From contig NZ_JJNZ01000004.1 in the NCBI RefSeq assembly GCF_000690055.1, forward strand, positions 1 through 64,000: a DNA stretch of 64,000 nucleotides. The letters are read 5' to 3'. The stretch comes from Pseudoalteromonas fuliginea (GTDB taxonomy: Bacteria > Pseudomonadota > Gammaproteobacteria > Enterobacterales > Alteromonadaceae). This document shows positions 55,727 to 64,000 of this stretch, in pieces (position 1 is the first letter of the stretch; each line of letters begins with the position of its first letter). The notes below the pieces were generated by a model, which saw only the letters and a program-made list of their open reading frames with translations, made no database searches and had not been told where the DNA came from. The position numbers and the translations under genes are program-made.

Positions 55727-58048
55727 TTATTTCTTCTGGTCAGTCCAGAGTAAACTTCCAATCGCAGGTAATAACAGTACTGCACCTAACATATTTACTA
55801 AAAACATAAAGGTAAGCAGTATTCCCATGTCTACTTGAAATTTCAAATCAGAGAAAATCCATGTGCTAACACCAATTGCAAGCGTAATACCCGTAAATAA
55901 CACGGCACTACCACGTTCAACCAATGCATTGCGATAAGCAACACTCAGTGGCACGTTTTGTTTAAGCTGCCCCATCATTGATGACAGGATATAGATGCCA
56001 TAATCAACACCAATACCGACTCCTAAAGCAATCACCGGCAATGTAGAAACCGTTAAGCCTATTTCTAGTTGAACCATAAGTGCTTGAGCAAGTGTTGATA
56101 CAATATAAAGTGGTAATACCACAGCAATCGTTGCTTTTACGCTTCTGAAACTTAATAAACATAAAATAATTACTGCACCATAAACGTATATCATCATTGG
56201 TATTTGTGCTTCAGATACTGACTCATTTGTTGCAGCCATTACCCCAACCGGCCCTGACGCTAATTTAAAGGCTAATTTATCAGTGCCCTCTTCTATTGAA
56301 AACTGTTTAACGTTTTCAATTACGCGGTCAATCGTTTGTGCTTTGTGATCATCTAAAAAGATAATAACAGGCATAACAGAACAATCACCATTGAGTAAAC
56401 CCGTACTCGTTTCTACTCTTGAAGTGGATTGCACTAAACTAGCAGAATTTCGTGGAAGACTTTGCCACTTAAGGTTACCTTCGTTATAGCCTGCATTCAC
56501 TGACTGCGCAACGGAACTCAAACTAACAACTGATTGCACGCCGGCTACATTTTCAACTTTATATTGAAAGCGACTAATACGCTCCATAACATCATGTTCA
56601 GTACACGCTGCAGGATAGGCCTCAACAATGACCTTTAAAATGTCAGATGAAATTGTATATTTATCTGATATTAAGAAAGTATCTTGATTATAGCGAGCGT
56701 CTTGATGAAGGGAAGGTGCTCCGGCATGTAAATCACCTATGCGCATTTTATCTGCTTGCCAATAGCCCAAAGCAAATAACACCAAAGTAAAGCCTATAAT
56801 CATTTTAGCAACTTTAGGATCGGTTGCTTTAACGAGTATGTCACGAATCGCATCAAGCAGATTTGGTTTATCCGCATCACCTGATTGAATATGCACACTG
56901 CCTTCAAATTTCATGTAAGAAGCCCAAACAGGCAATAAAATTAAATTAGTAAATATAATAACCGCAACACCTAAACTGGCTGTTATTGCCAGCTCACGGA
57001 TAATACCAATATCAATGGTCAATAATGTTAAAAAGCCAACAGTGTCTGATAAAAGTGCAATACCACCTGGAATAAGTAACGTTCTAAAACTTGATTGACA
57101 GCAAATCCTAGTACTTTTCCCTTCACCTACTTTTTTGCCTATTGCATTGATCATCTGCACACCATGACTTACGCCAATAGCGAAGACTAAAAATGGCACC
57201 AAAATAGACATAGGATCAAGGCCAAACCCTAAACTTGAAAGCAGGCCTAATTGCCAAATAACGGCAATAATAGAACACGCGATAGGCAAAATAGTTAGCT
57301 TTAAACTGCCACAAAATAGCCAAACCATAATAAAGGTAAAGGCGATAGCAATGGCAAAAAATACGACTACCCCTTTTGCGCCTTCAGCTATATCACCAGC
57401 CATTTTTGCAAAGCCAATAATATGAATACTTACTTTGTCTGTACTTAAAGGCTCTCTTAAATCACTTTCTAGCTTTTGTGCAAAAGCTAATGTGTCTAAT
57501 TTTTGTTGTGTTTGAGGATCTGTTTCTAAAAGTTGAGCCGTTACCATCGCGCACGAATAATCGCTAGCAATCATACGCCCTACAACTTTTGCTTTTTCAA
57601 TGTTTTCCTTTACTACACCTAAACCACGCGTATCTGCTTTAAAGTTTGCAGGAATAATTGGACCACCTGCAAAGCCATCTTCGACTACTTCAACAAAACG
57701 AGCGCTGGGGGAGAATATAGAATTTACTAATGGACGGTTTACTCCAGGTATAAAATAAAGCTGATCATGAACAGCTTTTAGCTGAGTAAAAAATTCTGGA
57801 TTAAATATATTACCACTGTCGTCACAGACTGAAATAAGAATACTGTTTGCACCACCAAACTGCTTTTCATGCTTGGTATACACTTTCATATAATCGTGGT
57901 TTAACGGGATATTTTTATTAAACGATGCATCAAGTTGAATTTGCGTTGCTTTAAATACAAGTAAGCACGTTATGAGTGCAAAGCTTATAAGCATGATTAA
58001 GCGATGTCTAAAAATCGCTTTTTCTATTAAATCTAAAATCTTATGCAT
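55727..58048 (-). CDS. RND/MMPL family transporter
   Basis: Inner-membrane protein, 773 aa, with the duplicated RND plan: membrane segment 1 (about 18-36), a periplasmic loop, six segments (about 225-395), a second segment near 420, a second loop, then the C-terminal set (about 605-765). Key blocks are VFAIGVSHGVQMI and LGVGIGVDYGIYIL. It is shorter than drug-type RND pumps and resembles MmpL/HpnN-like lipid or hydrophobic-substrate transporters. No membrane-fusion or TolC gene is adjacent. Its ATG overlaps the YCF48 stop by one base (TAATG). Substrate unknown. Confidence 0.82.
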   Translation of the reverse strand: MHKILDLIEKAIFRHRLIMLISFALITCLLVFKATQIQLDASFNKNIPLNHDYMKVYTKHEKQFGGANSILISVCDDSGNIFNPEFFTQLKAVHDQLYFIPGVNRPLVNSIFSPSARFVEVVEDGFAGGPIIPANFKADTRGLGVVKENIEKAKVVGRMIASDYSCAMVTAQLLETDPQTQQKLDTLAFAQKLESDLREPLSTDKVSIHIIGFAKMAGDIAEGAKGVVVFFAIAIAFTFIMVWLFCGSLKLTILPIACSIIAVIWQLGLLSSLGFGLDPMSILVPFLVFAIGVSHGVQMINAIGKKVGEGKSTRICCQSSFRTLLIPGGIALLSDTVGFLTLLTIDIGIIRELAITASLGVAVIIFTNLILLPVWASYMKFEGSVHIQSGDADKPNLLDAIRDILVKATDPKVAKMIIGFTLVLFALGYWQADKMRIGDLHAGAPSLHQDARYNQDTFLISDKYTISSDILKVIVEAYPAACTEHDVMERISRFQYKVENVAGVQSVVSLSSVAQSVNAGYNEGNLKWQSLPRNSASLVQSTSRVETSTGLLNGDCSVMPVIIFLDDHKAQTIDRVIENVKQFSIEEGTDKLAFKLASGPVGVMAATNESVSEAQIPMMIYVYGAVIILCLLSFRSVKATIAVVLPLYIVSTLAQALMVQLEIGLTVSTLPVIALGVGIGVDYGIYILSSMMGQLKQNVPLSVAYRNALVERGSAVLFTGITLAIGVSTWIFSDLKFQVDMGILLTFMFLVNMLGAVLLLPAIGSLLWTDQKK

Positions 58049-59043
58049 TAAGGGGTCAACTCCTTCACTTTAATGCCATCTTCTGTAGCCATGATTAGGT
58101 TATTATTTATAATCACACCATCAAGTATTGCTTTACCATCAGCGAGTTGCTCGTGAGTAAGTAACCCATCTTGTAAATGAAAAATAACTCCACTGTTGGC
58201 CAGCATTAACCATTGTTCATTGTTATAATTAATGATGCTGTTAACGGTTGAAGCATTTACATTTTCTAAATGCTGCCACTCTTGCTCCCCTCGTTGTTTC
58301 GTAAATACGTTACCGCGTAGACCTGCAACAACTTCTTGTTGTTCATCTGAATTAAACGCAAAAAAGGAACCGGGGTAAATTTCTTCTAAACGTTCCCAAG
58401 TAACACCATTGTCAGAACTTCTGGCCATTAACCCCATTTCACCAACGATTATTAATCCGTTAGTCGTTTTTTCTATACGATTAAAATGCGGTAAAATTGA
58501 AGCTGTTTCAGCCTCATAACCTTCAGGATCGTTTTCTTTTAAATCATTTAAATAATCGCGATCATCACTAAATAACAAAGAGTCTAAAAAACGCTTTTGC
58601 CAATGCTTTCCACCATCTGTTGTGTGGTAAAACATACCATATGCGCCAACGGCAAAGCCTTGTAAATCGTTTTCAAATAAAATATCTAAGCACGGTTTAT
58701 CTAATTCAGGTTTTACTTGTTGTAATTGCCAATTAAGACCACCATCAGTGGTATTAATAATTGTTGCATCGTGGCCACACGCCCATCCATTATTTTCGTT
58801 ACTAAAATCAACGGCAGTTAAGAGCACTTGAGTTGGAACTAGCTCAGCTTGTTGCCATGAATCACCCGATGTACTTTTAATAACAGTACCGTGTTTACCA
58901 ACAGCAATTAAGCCATTACCCGTGTTAGTTATATCGGTGAGTAAGGTTTTAGCTGCATTTGTTGCACTGATTGCATAGTTAGGGGCTTCTTGTGCAACAC
59001 TCGCACCGCTTATTATCAGGCTGGCATATACCAAATACTTCAT
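58048..59043 (-). CDS. YCF48-type beta-propeller protein, periplasmic
   Basis: A 331-aa protein with a signal peptide (1-17, ending ASVAQ). It is built from five or more repeats of about 40 residues with the YCF48/BNR pattern: GKHGTVIKSTSGDSWQQ, GHDATIINTTDGGLNWQ, GAYGMFYHTTDGGKHWQ, GEMGLMARSSDNGVTWE and GLRGNVFTKQRG. The plant and cyanobacterial relatives (HCF136/YCF48) help assemble photosystem II, which is absent here, so the role must differ. It is coupled to the RND gene and probably scaffolds or assists it. Confidence 0.8.
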   Translation of the reverse strand: MKYLVYASLIISGASVAQEAPNYAISATNAAKTLLTDITNTGNGLIAVGKHGTVIKSTSGDSWQQAELVPTQVLLTAVDFSNENNGWACGHDATIINTTDGGLNWQLQQVKPELDKPCLDILFENDLQGFAVGAYGMFYHTTDGGKHWQKRFLDSLLFSDDRDYLNDLKENDPEGYEAETASILPHFNRIEKTTNGLIIVGEMGLMARSSDNGVTWERLEEIYPGSFFAFNSDEQQEVVAGLRGNVFTKQRGEQEWQHLENVNASTVNSIINYNNEQWLMLANSGVIFHLQDGLLTHEQLADGKAILDGVIINNNLIMATEDGIKVKELTP

Positions 59044-59130
59044 AAATTTTAATCGCCTTGTACGAGAGAGTTGTTTGTCTTTTTACTAGGGAGTGCGTTG
59101 CGCGCTGTAAGACAAACGCGATGAGAAAGG

Positions 59131-59160
59131 AAAAGGCACTTAACATATTGTTAAGTGCCT
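59131..59160 (-). terminator. hairpin terminator between the DUF1329 and YCF48 genes
   Basis: On the minus strand AGGCACTTAACA and TGTTAAGTGCCT form a perfect 12-bp stem with a 3-base loop, followed by TTTTCCTTT. It starts 10 bases past the DUF1329 stop. It may separate the DUF1302-DUF1329 transcript from YCF48-RND or reduce read-through. Confidence 0.72.
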
Positions 59161-59169
59161 AGTTTAATA

Positions 59170-60534
59170 CTATCTACCTGCGCGACGTAAAGCACTTGAA
59201 GTAAATTCGTTATCGTTAAATGACTGTGAAAAATCGTACATTTTTTCTTGGTTATCTAAACCAATTGCTAAATAACGACGAGAGTTCAAATCATGGTAAA
59301 CCTCAAGCGTACTCCACTGTGTAGGTACTTCGTAATAGTTAAGGCCATAAGCCATTGCTACACGATAAAGTTGGTCGCGGTTATCATAAATATCAGTGAC
59401 CTGTACCTGCCAGCTATCTTCATCAATGTAAAATACACGTTTTTTATAAATATGGCGTGTATCATCTTTCAAGTTAGCTTCAACAACCCATACACGGTGC
59501 TTTTCGTAACGTGTATGTTCTGGGTTAATATGGCCAGGCATTAAAATATCATCGTACTCAAGTTTGTCACTATGTAGCTTATAGCTGTTATACGGTACGT
59601 ATAATTCTTGCTTACCTTTTAACGTCCAATTGTAACGATTAGGCGAGCCATTAAACATATCAAAGTCATCGGTAGTACGTAAGCTATCCGCTGCAGTACC
59701 TGGTGCATCATATGCCACGTTAGGTGCGCGACGAACACGTCGTTGACCTGAGTTATACGTCCAAGCTTGGCGTGGTGTTAATATTTGGTCCATCGTTTCA
59801 TGAACTAATAACGCTGTACCCGCTAAACGAGCAGGCTCTGTTACTTTTTGTTTAAACTTAAACAAAATGTTTGAGTCTTGTAGCTCAGCTGGTGTTGCGC
59901 TTGGGTCTGAATATTTAACTAATAATTGCTCATCAAAGCCAACATAATTGTAAGAACCTGATGCGGTTGGTGCAGCTTGTCCACCAAAACGCTCAATAGA
60001 TTGGCCACGATAGCGCAATAAGTGATTCCAAATTGCCTCTAAACCAGTTTTAGGGATAGGGAAAGGGATACCAATTGCAGTATTTTTAATCCCGTTACCA
60101 CCTTCAACTAGCTCTGCCGTTGCTGCAAATTTTTTCGTTGCATCATAAACAAATTGAGGATACGAAGCAGAACGACGTGTTTCGTATACTGGCATTTTGA
60201 ACGTGTCTGGATACGCTTCAAATAAAGCAATTTGCCCGGGGCTTAAATTTGCTTTGTATTTTTCAATATTACTTTTATCAATAGTGAAAAGCACTTTATC
60301 TGTTGAAAACGGGTCAAGATGATGCATACCAGGTTCATAACCTGCTGGCGCAGATGTAATCCCGTTATTCCATGCAGGAATAGAACCATCAGCATTGGCT
60401 GATTTTTCTGCACCCATTGGCGTTAAATCTTGGCCTAAGTGAGCAACTTCATCAGCACTTAATTTGGCTAATGCCGCGCTGCTTGCAAACAAGCTACAAA
60501 AAGCAGTAGCAATGAGGGTAGGTTTTTTAATCAT
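59170..60534 (-). CDS. DUF1329 periplasmic protein, LolA-like family
   Basis: A 454-aa protein with a signal peptide (1-23, ending AALA). The start of the mature part, VAHLGQDLTPMGAEKSANADG, is the hallmark of DUF1329, as are the later blocks RRAPNVAYDAPG and the Tyr/Trp-rich second half. I recall DUF1329 being grouped with the LolA/LolB fold, which carries lipids or lipoproteins through the periplasm. It lies 13 bases after the DUF1302 gene and forms an operon with it. Confidence 0.83.
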   Translation of the reverse strand: MIKKPTLIATAFCSLFASSAALAKLSADEVAHLGQDLTPMGAEKSANADGSIPAWNNGITSAPAGYEPGMHHLDPFSTDKVLFTIDKSNIEKYKANLSPGQIALFEAYPDTFKMPVYETRRSASYPQFVYDATKKFAATAELVEGGNGIKNTAIGIPFPIPKTGLEAIWNHLLRYRGQSIERFGGQAAPTASGSYNYVGFDEQLLVKYSDPSATPAELQDSNILFKFKQKVTEPARLAGTALLVHETMDQILTPRQAWTYNSGQRRVRRAPNVAYDAPGTAADSLRTTDDFDMFNGSPNRYNWTLKGKQELYVPYNSYKLHSDKLEYDDILMPGHINPEHTRYEKHRVWVVEANLKDDTRHIYKKRVFYIDEDSWQVQVTDIYDNRDQLYRVAMAYGLNYYEVPTQWSTLEVYHDLNSRRYLAIGLDNQEKMYDFSQSFNDNEFTSSALRRAGR

Positions 60535-60547
60535 AGTAATGTTACCC

Positions 60548-62647
60548 CTAAATAGAATATTTTAAATTGAAAGAAACGTAATCGCGGTCTGAGAATGTAT
60601 TAACACCACCGCCGCCCCAAAATGAGTTATAGCTCACATCAAGTGACCATGCATTTTGGTAATTAAAGTTCATGGTAGCACCTAAAGATTTACGGTCTTC
60701 AATAAACAAGAACATAGGATCTGGTGTATTACCATTTACGTCATGAGAGAAAACAAAACGTGGTGAAAAGTTAATACCATTGTAGAGATTAAAATAATCA
60801 CCTTTAGCAATTAAGCGGTAACCCCAAGAAGAAGCGGTTGCAAAAGACTTTTCTTCAGCACCATTTGATAAACCAAGCTGTAGCGTTGAATAATCGGTAG
60901 TACCTGGACCCGTAATTGTTCCACTTCGGCCAGTGCCAGATACATTTAAGCGCATTTCATCGTATTCAGGCATATTGTGAATTTTTACAGCGCCCACTTC
61001 ACCAACAACAGCCCAGCTATCAGCACCTAACGAAGGGCCAAATAAATGGGTCGCAGTGAACTGAATCTGTGATGTATCACGTTCAATATAACCTTGGGCA
61101 ACTTCACCTGGGCCAACTGAGCTTATAGCATCACCAAAACTCATTTGCGAAATACCCGCAAAATCAGGACGAATACCCGCAACAGCTAACTGTTCAGGCA
61201 TTGCTGTGTAGAGTAATTCTACGTCATCAATTTGCAGTGGTTCATCTTGACGAAAAGCAAATTCACCGGCAAAGGCTGTTTCGCCTATCGTGGTATTAAA
61301 ACTTAAACCGTATAATTTGATATCTTCAGGGTAATCGTTTTCCGCTTTAGAGAAAGCAGTTAAATCAGCAACATTATCAGACGTAATTTCTGTTGTCATA
61401 ATCATTGCTAAATCTTGTGCAATAGCTGCTTGAGTAAAGTTTGATACACGACCAGATATAAGCGGACGACGACTATGATAATTCACATGATACAGTGCAA
61501 TTTCAGTATCATTAAATTCAGGCAAAAATACACCTAAACGTAAACCGTATTGGCCGCCATCTTCAGGTTCTGTTTTACCGTTACCGCCTTTACCTTTAAG
61601 TGCAACTTTAGTGGGGTAAGCAAGGTACATTTGAGCAAGTAAAGCACTGCCTTCAGCACTAGATGGATCAATCCCCTGTGCAGCTGCCGCTAAAGCAAAG
61701 TCAGATGTTAGGTTGTTTAGACTATCAGTTAAAAATGCAACATCAATATCAGGGTTAGATGTAAAACCTAACTGAACATTTTGCTGATAACCATTTTCTG
61801 CCGCAAAGTCATTAGTAGAAAAGTACGTACCTGCTGCAGGCAAACGCGTTTCTTGCCATTGATACTGATAAAAACCTTCAAGCGTAATATTGTCTGTTAT
61901 ACCCAATGAAGCCCATAACATGCCCACCGGAATAAATGCCTCTTTAAGCTCAGCACCAGGTGCTTTTAAACGATCTATATCTACAGGGTTTACATTAATA
62001 CCATGAGATATAAGCGTACTTTCGCCCCAGTTAACAACTTGCTGACCTAAACGCACTGATAATGGGTTGTTACCGTCATTTAAATCAAAATCAGCCCAAA
62101 CAAACGCATCTAATAAACGAATGTCGGCGCAGCTTTGTGCTTTAGTATCTTTATCGTCACATGGGTCAACACCTTGACCTGATGTAGGATTAGCATATGC
62201 ATGATTGCCATCCATTAAGGCAAAATCATAAAAATACATAAAACGTGTAAACAAACCGTAGTTGTCTTTATTTATTGAAAGGTCGTGTGTACCTTTTAAT
62301 AATTTAGAAAATGAATCACCACTATCGAAATTCAAATTACCCGCGTCACCATTATTTGAGTAAGAGCCTGGTTGAGCCCACACATCTTGAGATGAATAAA
62401 CGGTATTACTTAACGCAGGATTGTAACCTGCCCAGTTAAACGCCGGGTTATTACTTTTACCAATTAAGCTAAAGTCTCGGTCTTCTACACGGACACTTTG
62501 CCCATATGAAAAGGTTGAATCGAAGGTAATATCAAACCCTCCGGCTTCAAATGTTGCAGCTTGTACATTAGCTGTTGATAAACCAAGGCTAGCGATTGCT
62601 AAACCTATAGCGATTTTATTTTTAACAAAAAGCGATCTTCTTATCAT
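60548..62647 (-). CDS. DUF1302 outer-membrane-type protein
   Basis: A 699-aa secreted protein. I start it at the ATG 62647 (MIRRSLFVKNK) because GGGGGAACC is a good ribosome site; an ATG at 62674 has none. The signal peptide ends near residue 31 (NVQA). The mature protein begins FEAGGFDITFDSTFSYGQSV and is rich in alternating beta strands, with LGQQVVNWGES and family blocks on VNPVDIDRLKAPGAELKEAF. DUF1302 proteins are thought to be beta barrels. The last residue is Ile, not the usual aromatic. Function unknown. Confidence 0.8.
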   Translation of the reverse strand: MIRRSLFVKNKIAIGLAIASLGLSTANVQAATFEAGGFDITFDSTFSYGQSVRVEDRDFSLIGKSNNPAFNWAGYNPALSNTVYSSQDVWAQPGSYSNNGDAGNLNFDSGDSFSKLLKGTHDLSINKDNYGLFTRFMYFYDFALMDGNHAYANPTSGQGVDPCDDKDTKAQSCADIRLLDAFVWADFDLNDGNNPLSVRLGQQVVNWGESTLISHGINVNPVDIDRLKAPGAELKEAFIPVGMLWASLGITDNITLEGFYQYQWQETRLPAAGTYFSTNDFAAENGYQQNVQLGFTSNPDIDVAFLTDSLNNLTSDFALAAAAQGIDPSSAEGSALLAQMYLAYPTKVALKGKGGNGKTEPEDGGQYGLRLGVFLPEFNDTEIALYHVNYHSRRPLISGRVSNFTQAAIAQDLAMIMTTEITSDNVADLTAFSKAENDYPEDIKLYGLSFNTTIGETAFAGEFAFRQDEPLQIDDVELLYTAMPEQLAVAGIRPDFAGISQMSFGDAISSVGPGEVAQGYIERDTSQIQFTATHLFGPSLGADSWAVVGEVGAVKIHNMPEYDEMRLNVSGTGRSGTITGPGTTDYSTLQLGLSNGAEEKSFATASSWGYRLIAKGDYFNLYNGINFSPRFVFSHDVNGNTPDPMFLFIEDRKSLGATMNFNYQNAWSLDVSYNSFWGGGGVNTFSDRDYVSFNLKYSI

Positions 62648-62772
62648 TTTTGGTTCCCCCCTGTCGCGGGTCATTTTGTGTGATCAAGTTATTGTTTTTA
62701 GTGTAATCGTAACGATAGAAGCGAAATGGATAAATTACAAATAGTCGCATTCAATCTGTTATATATTTTCAT

Positions 62773-62812
62773 TCTGGTTGACGTTTACGTATTGGTAAGA
62801 CGTCGTACCAGA
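62773..62812. promoter_or_regulatory. nested dyad operator upstream of the DUF1302-DUF1329 genes
   Basis: Outer arms TCTGGTTGACGT (62773-62784) and ACGTCGTACCAGA (62800-62812) are inverted copies with small differences. Inside, TGGTA-AGACGTCG-TACCA (62793-62810) is a second dyad with ACGT at its centre. The minus-strand CTGGTACGAC fits the CTGGTNNGAC part of a FadR site. Located 126 bases before the DUF1302 start. The regulator is unknown. Confidence 0.4.
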
Positions 62813-62899
62813 TAATTTATACACGTAATTTAACAATAGAACAAATTGAAATTAACAAAAAGAAAATATTTTATGATTTTATAACATAAAAACAGCGTA

Positions 62900-63121
62900 C
62901 TAAGCCACTCGTTCAATACGAATAAATTTATTTTCAAGGGTTAATAACATTCTGAAACGCCCTCTTATACCTAAGCTAGTAATAAATGGCCTTAAGTGAT
63001 TAGCAGAAAAACGCACTGTTTTCCCGCCATCTTCGACAACCTGCAATGAGCTAAAACGACCATGGTAGTAATCCATGCATTCGCTGTAGCTAAATCTTAA
63101 ATTAAAATAATATTCGATCAT
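62900..63121 (-). CDS. DUF2835 family protein
   Basis: A 73-aa protein of the DUF2835 (PilZ-like small) family. The pattern YYFNLRFSYSECMDYYHG, FSANHLRPFITSLGIRGRF and the end NKFIRIERVA is typical. No signal or membrane segment. Function unknown. It follows pepN with one base between stop and the start codon, an arrangement common in related genomes, so it is probably co-transcribed. Confidence 0.82.
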   Translation of the reverse strand: MIEYYFNLRFSYSECMDYYHGRFSSLQVVEDGGKTVRFSANHLRPFITSLGIRGRFRMLLTLENKFIRIERVA

Positions 63122-64000
63122 TTACTTAAGTGCTTTTTCAACCTTTTCAAATAAATCGGCGCTTAACCCATCTAAATTAGCTAAACGTTCTAGTTGCAGT
63201 CTCATTGCTGTTGAACGTGTATTATCGTATCGCTTCCACGACATAAACGGCGTTAGCATACGAGATGCATTTTGAGGGTTTATAGCATTTAATTTAATGA
63301 GTAAATCACCTAAGAGCGCGTAACCTTTACCATCAAGGCGATGAAACTGAGACGTATTGAAATGGCTAAAGCTACCTACAAGTGCTCGTACACGATTGGG
63401 GTTTGAAAAATCAAAACACGGATGTTCGTAAAGCGCCTTAATATTATCAATTGCATTGTCACCAGTTTGCATCGCTTGCAAAGCAAACCATTTATCCATT
63501 ACTAATACATCGTGACGCCATTGACTATCAAAGTAGTTTAACAATTCTTCACATAGCTCATGTGACGCTTTAACAGCGGCACTTAGTGCACCTAAAACAT
63601 TCGTCATATTTTTTGAGCTTGCAGCATGTTTAATAAAATCAGCAGCGTGCGGGTCATTAGTTTTAGCAAGGTAATGAAGGCATAGCTGCTTTAAAGACCG
63701 AATTGCAACGGCGCTTGCATTTACACTGCCATCATCGATTAACGATTCAAAACACGTTATAAACTCGTTAGTTAACTCATCCGCTATTTGCCTTTCAAAT
63801 TGCTCAGCAATATTGACTATTTCATCTACTGGAATTACTTCAAATTCAGCAGCCAACGTATCAAAACTTGGTAATTTTAATAGCTCTGCAATAAGCGCTA
63901 GATCGCCCTGTTTTTCATTAACTAATCCACGAAGCGCATTAATTATCTCATCACTAAGCCCAACACTTTCAACACTGTTTAGATTCGCTTTCATTGCTTT
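63122..64000 (-). CDS. pepN: aminopeptidase N, C-terminal part (5' end outside window)
   Basis: C-terminal segment of the M1 family alanyl aminopeptidase; the frame is open to the window edge. The 290 or so residues seen are the helical DUF3458 ARM-repeat domain. Diagnostic blocks are VMDKWFALQAMQTGDN, FSNPNRVRALVGSF, YALLGDLLIKLNAINPQNASR and MRLQLERLANLDGLS. The zinc site HEXXH lies outside. The full protein of about 870 aa removes N-terminal residues from peptides in the cytoplasm. DUF2835 follows. Confidence 0.92.
   Translation of the reverse strand, partial: KAMKANLNSVESVGLSDEIINALRGLVNEKQGDLALIAELLKLPSFDTLAAEFEVIPVDEIVNIAEQFERQIADELTNEFITCFESLIDDGSVNASAVAIRSLKQLCLHYLAKTNDPHAADFIKHAASSKNMTNVLGALSAAVKASHELCEELLNYFDSQWRHDVLVMDKWFALQAMQTGDNAIDNIKALYEHPCFDFSNPNRVRALVGSFSHFNTSQFHRLDGKGYALLGDLLIKLNAINPQNASRMLTPFMSWKRYDNTRSTAMRLQLERLANLDGLSADLFEKVEKALK

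Noticed and set aside
1..64000. CRISPR arrays, tRNA or rRNA genes, prophage or integrase genes
   Set aside because: No regularly spaced repeats, cloverleaf-like segments, rRNA-like stretches or phage genes were seen on either strand by reading; a dedicated scan could still find a small RNA.

Overview
The window looks like a chromosomal segment of a marine gammaproteobacterium of the order Alteromonadales, most likely Pseudoalteromonas. The evidence is the AT-rich base composition, the protein sequences, and gene order that follows Escherichia coli in several blocks: seqA-pgm, ybfF, ybfE-fldA-fur, gltA facing sdhCDAB-sucABCD, comEC-msbA-lpxK-ycaR-kdsB, and pyrD-zapC-rlmL-uup. Most of it is core genome. 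No tRNA, rRNA, CRISPR array or intact mobile element was seen.

Layout. 1-1125: a dead ISAs1-type transposase, a 197-bp MITE-like repeat and two hairpins. 1126-3924: a NatAB-like ABC exporter with a DUF3025 gene. 4038-7371: an M28 lipoprotein peptidase, an MneA-like manganese exporter behind a Fur-like box, and a DUF4282 protein. 7640-11426: a branched-chain 2-oxoacid dehydrogenase (bkd) operon with a perfect 26-bp palindrome resembling a LiuR site. 11692-15109: astE, pgm, seqA. 15330-17867: ybfF, DUF2788, ybfE, fldA, fur. 17977-20923: glnS and an orphan gene. 20982-32551: the TCA-cycle block (sucDCBA, sdhBADC on the minus strand, gltA divergent). 32656-36607: cysteine desulfurase csdA, sulfur acceptor csdE, tcdA for tRNA modification, a pseudouridine synthase and kdsB. 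36595-42318: the envelope genes ycaR, lpxK, msbA, then comEC and DUF2062. 42408-50556: DUF3466, uup, a glutaredoxin-like gene, rlmL, a structured repeat element, zapC and pyrD. 50676-55517: the giant NAD-glutamate dehydrogenase. 55727-62647: an RND/MMPL, YCF48, DUF1329, DUF1302 envelope module. 62900-64000: DUF2835 and the C-terminal part of pepN.

How it fits together. Central carbon and amino-acid catabolism dominate. The bkd complex feeds acyl-CoA, AstE and the large glutamate dehydrogenase feed glutamate and 2-oxoglutarate, and the SDH, OGDH, SCS and GltA block closes the TCA cycle. Both 2-oxoacid dehydrogenase E2 subunits carry two lipoyl domains, and neither operon contains an E3 gene, so a shared Lpd must be encoded elsewhere. 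Strong hairpins with U-tracts divide this block into units, including one between sucB and sucC.

The best candidate for a poorly described system is the four-gene envelope module at 55727-62647. It joins an inner-membrane RND pump, a periplasmic YCF48 propeller, a LolA-like DUF1329 protein and a DUF1302 outer-membrane-type protein. A nested dyad lies upstream, one arm of which resembles a FadR site. A trans-envelope role in moving hydrophobic molecules is an inference. The other main points are a 356-bp self-complementary repeat sitting where E. coli has ycbX, a Fur-like box before the manganese exporter, and several short regulatory palindromes.
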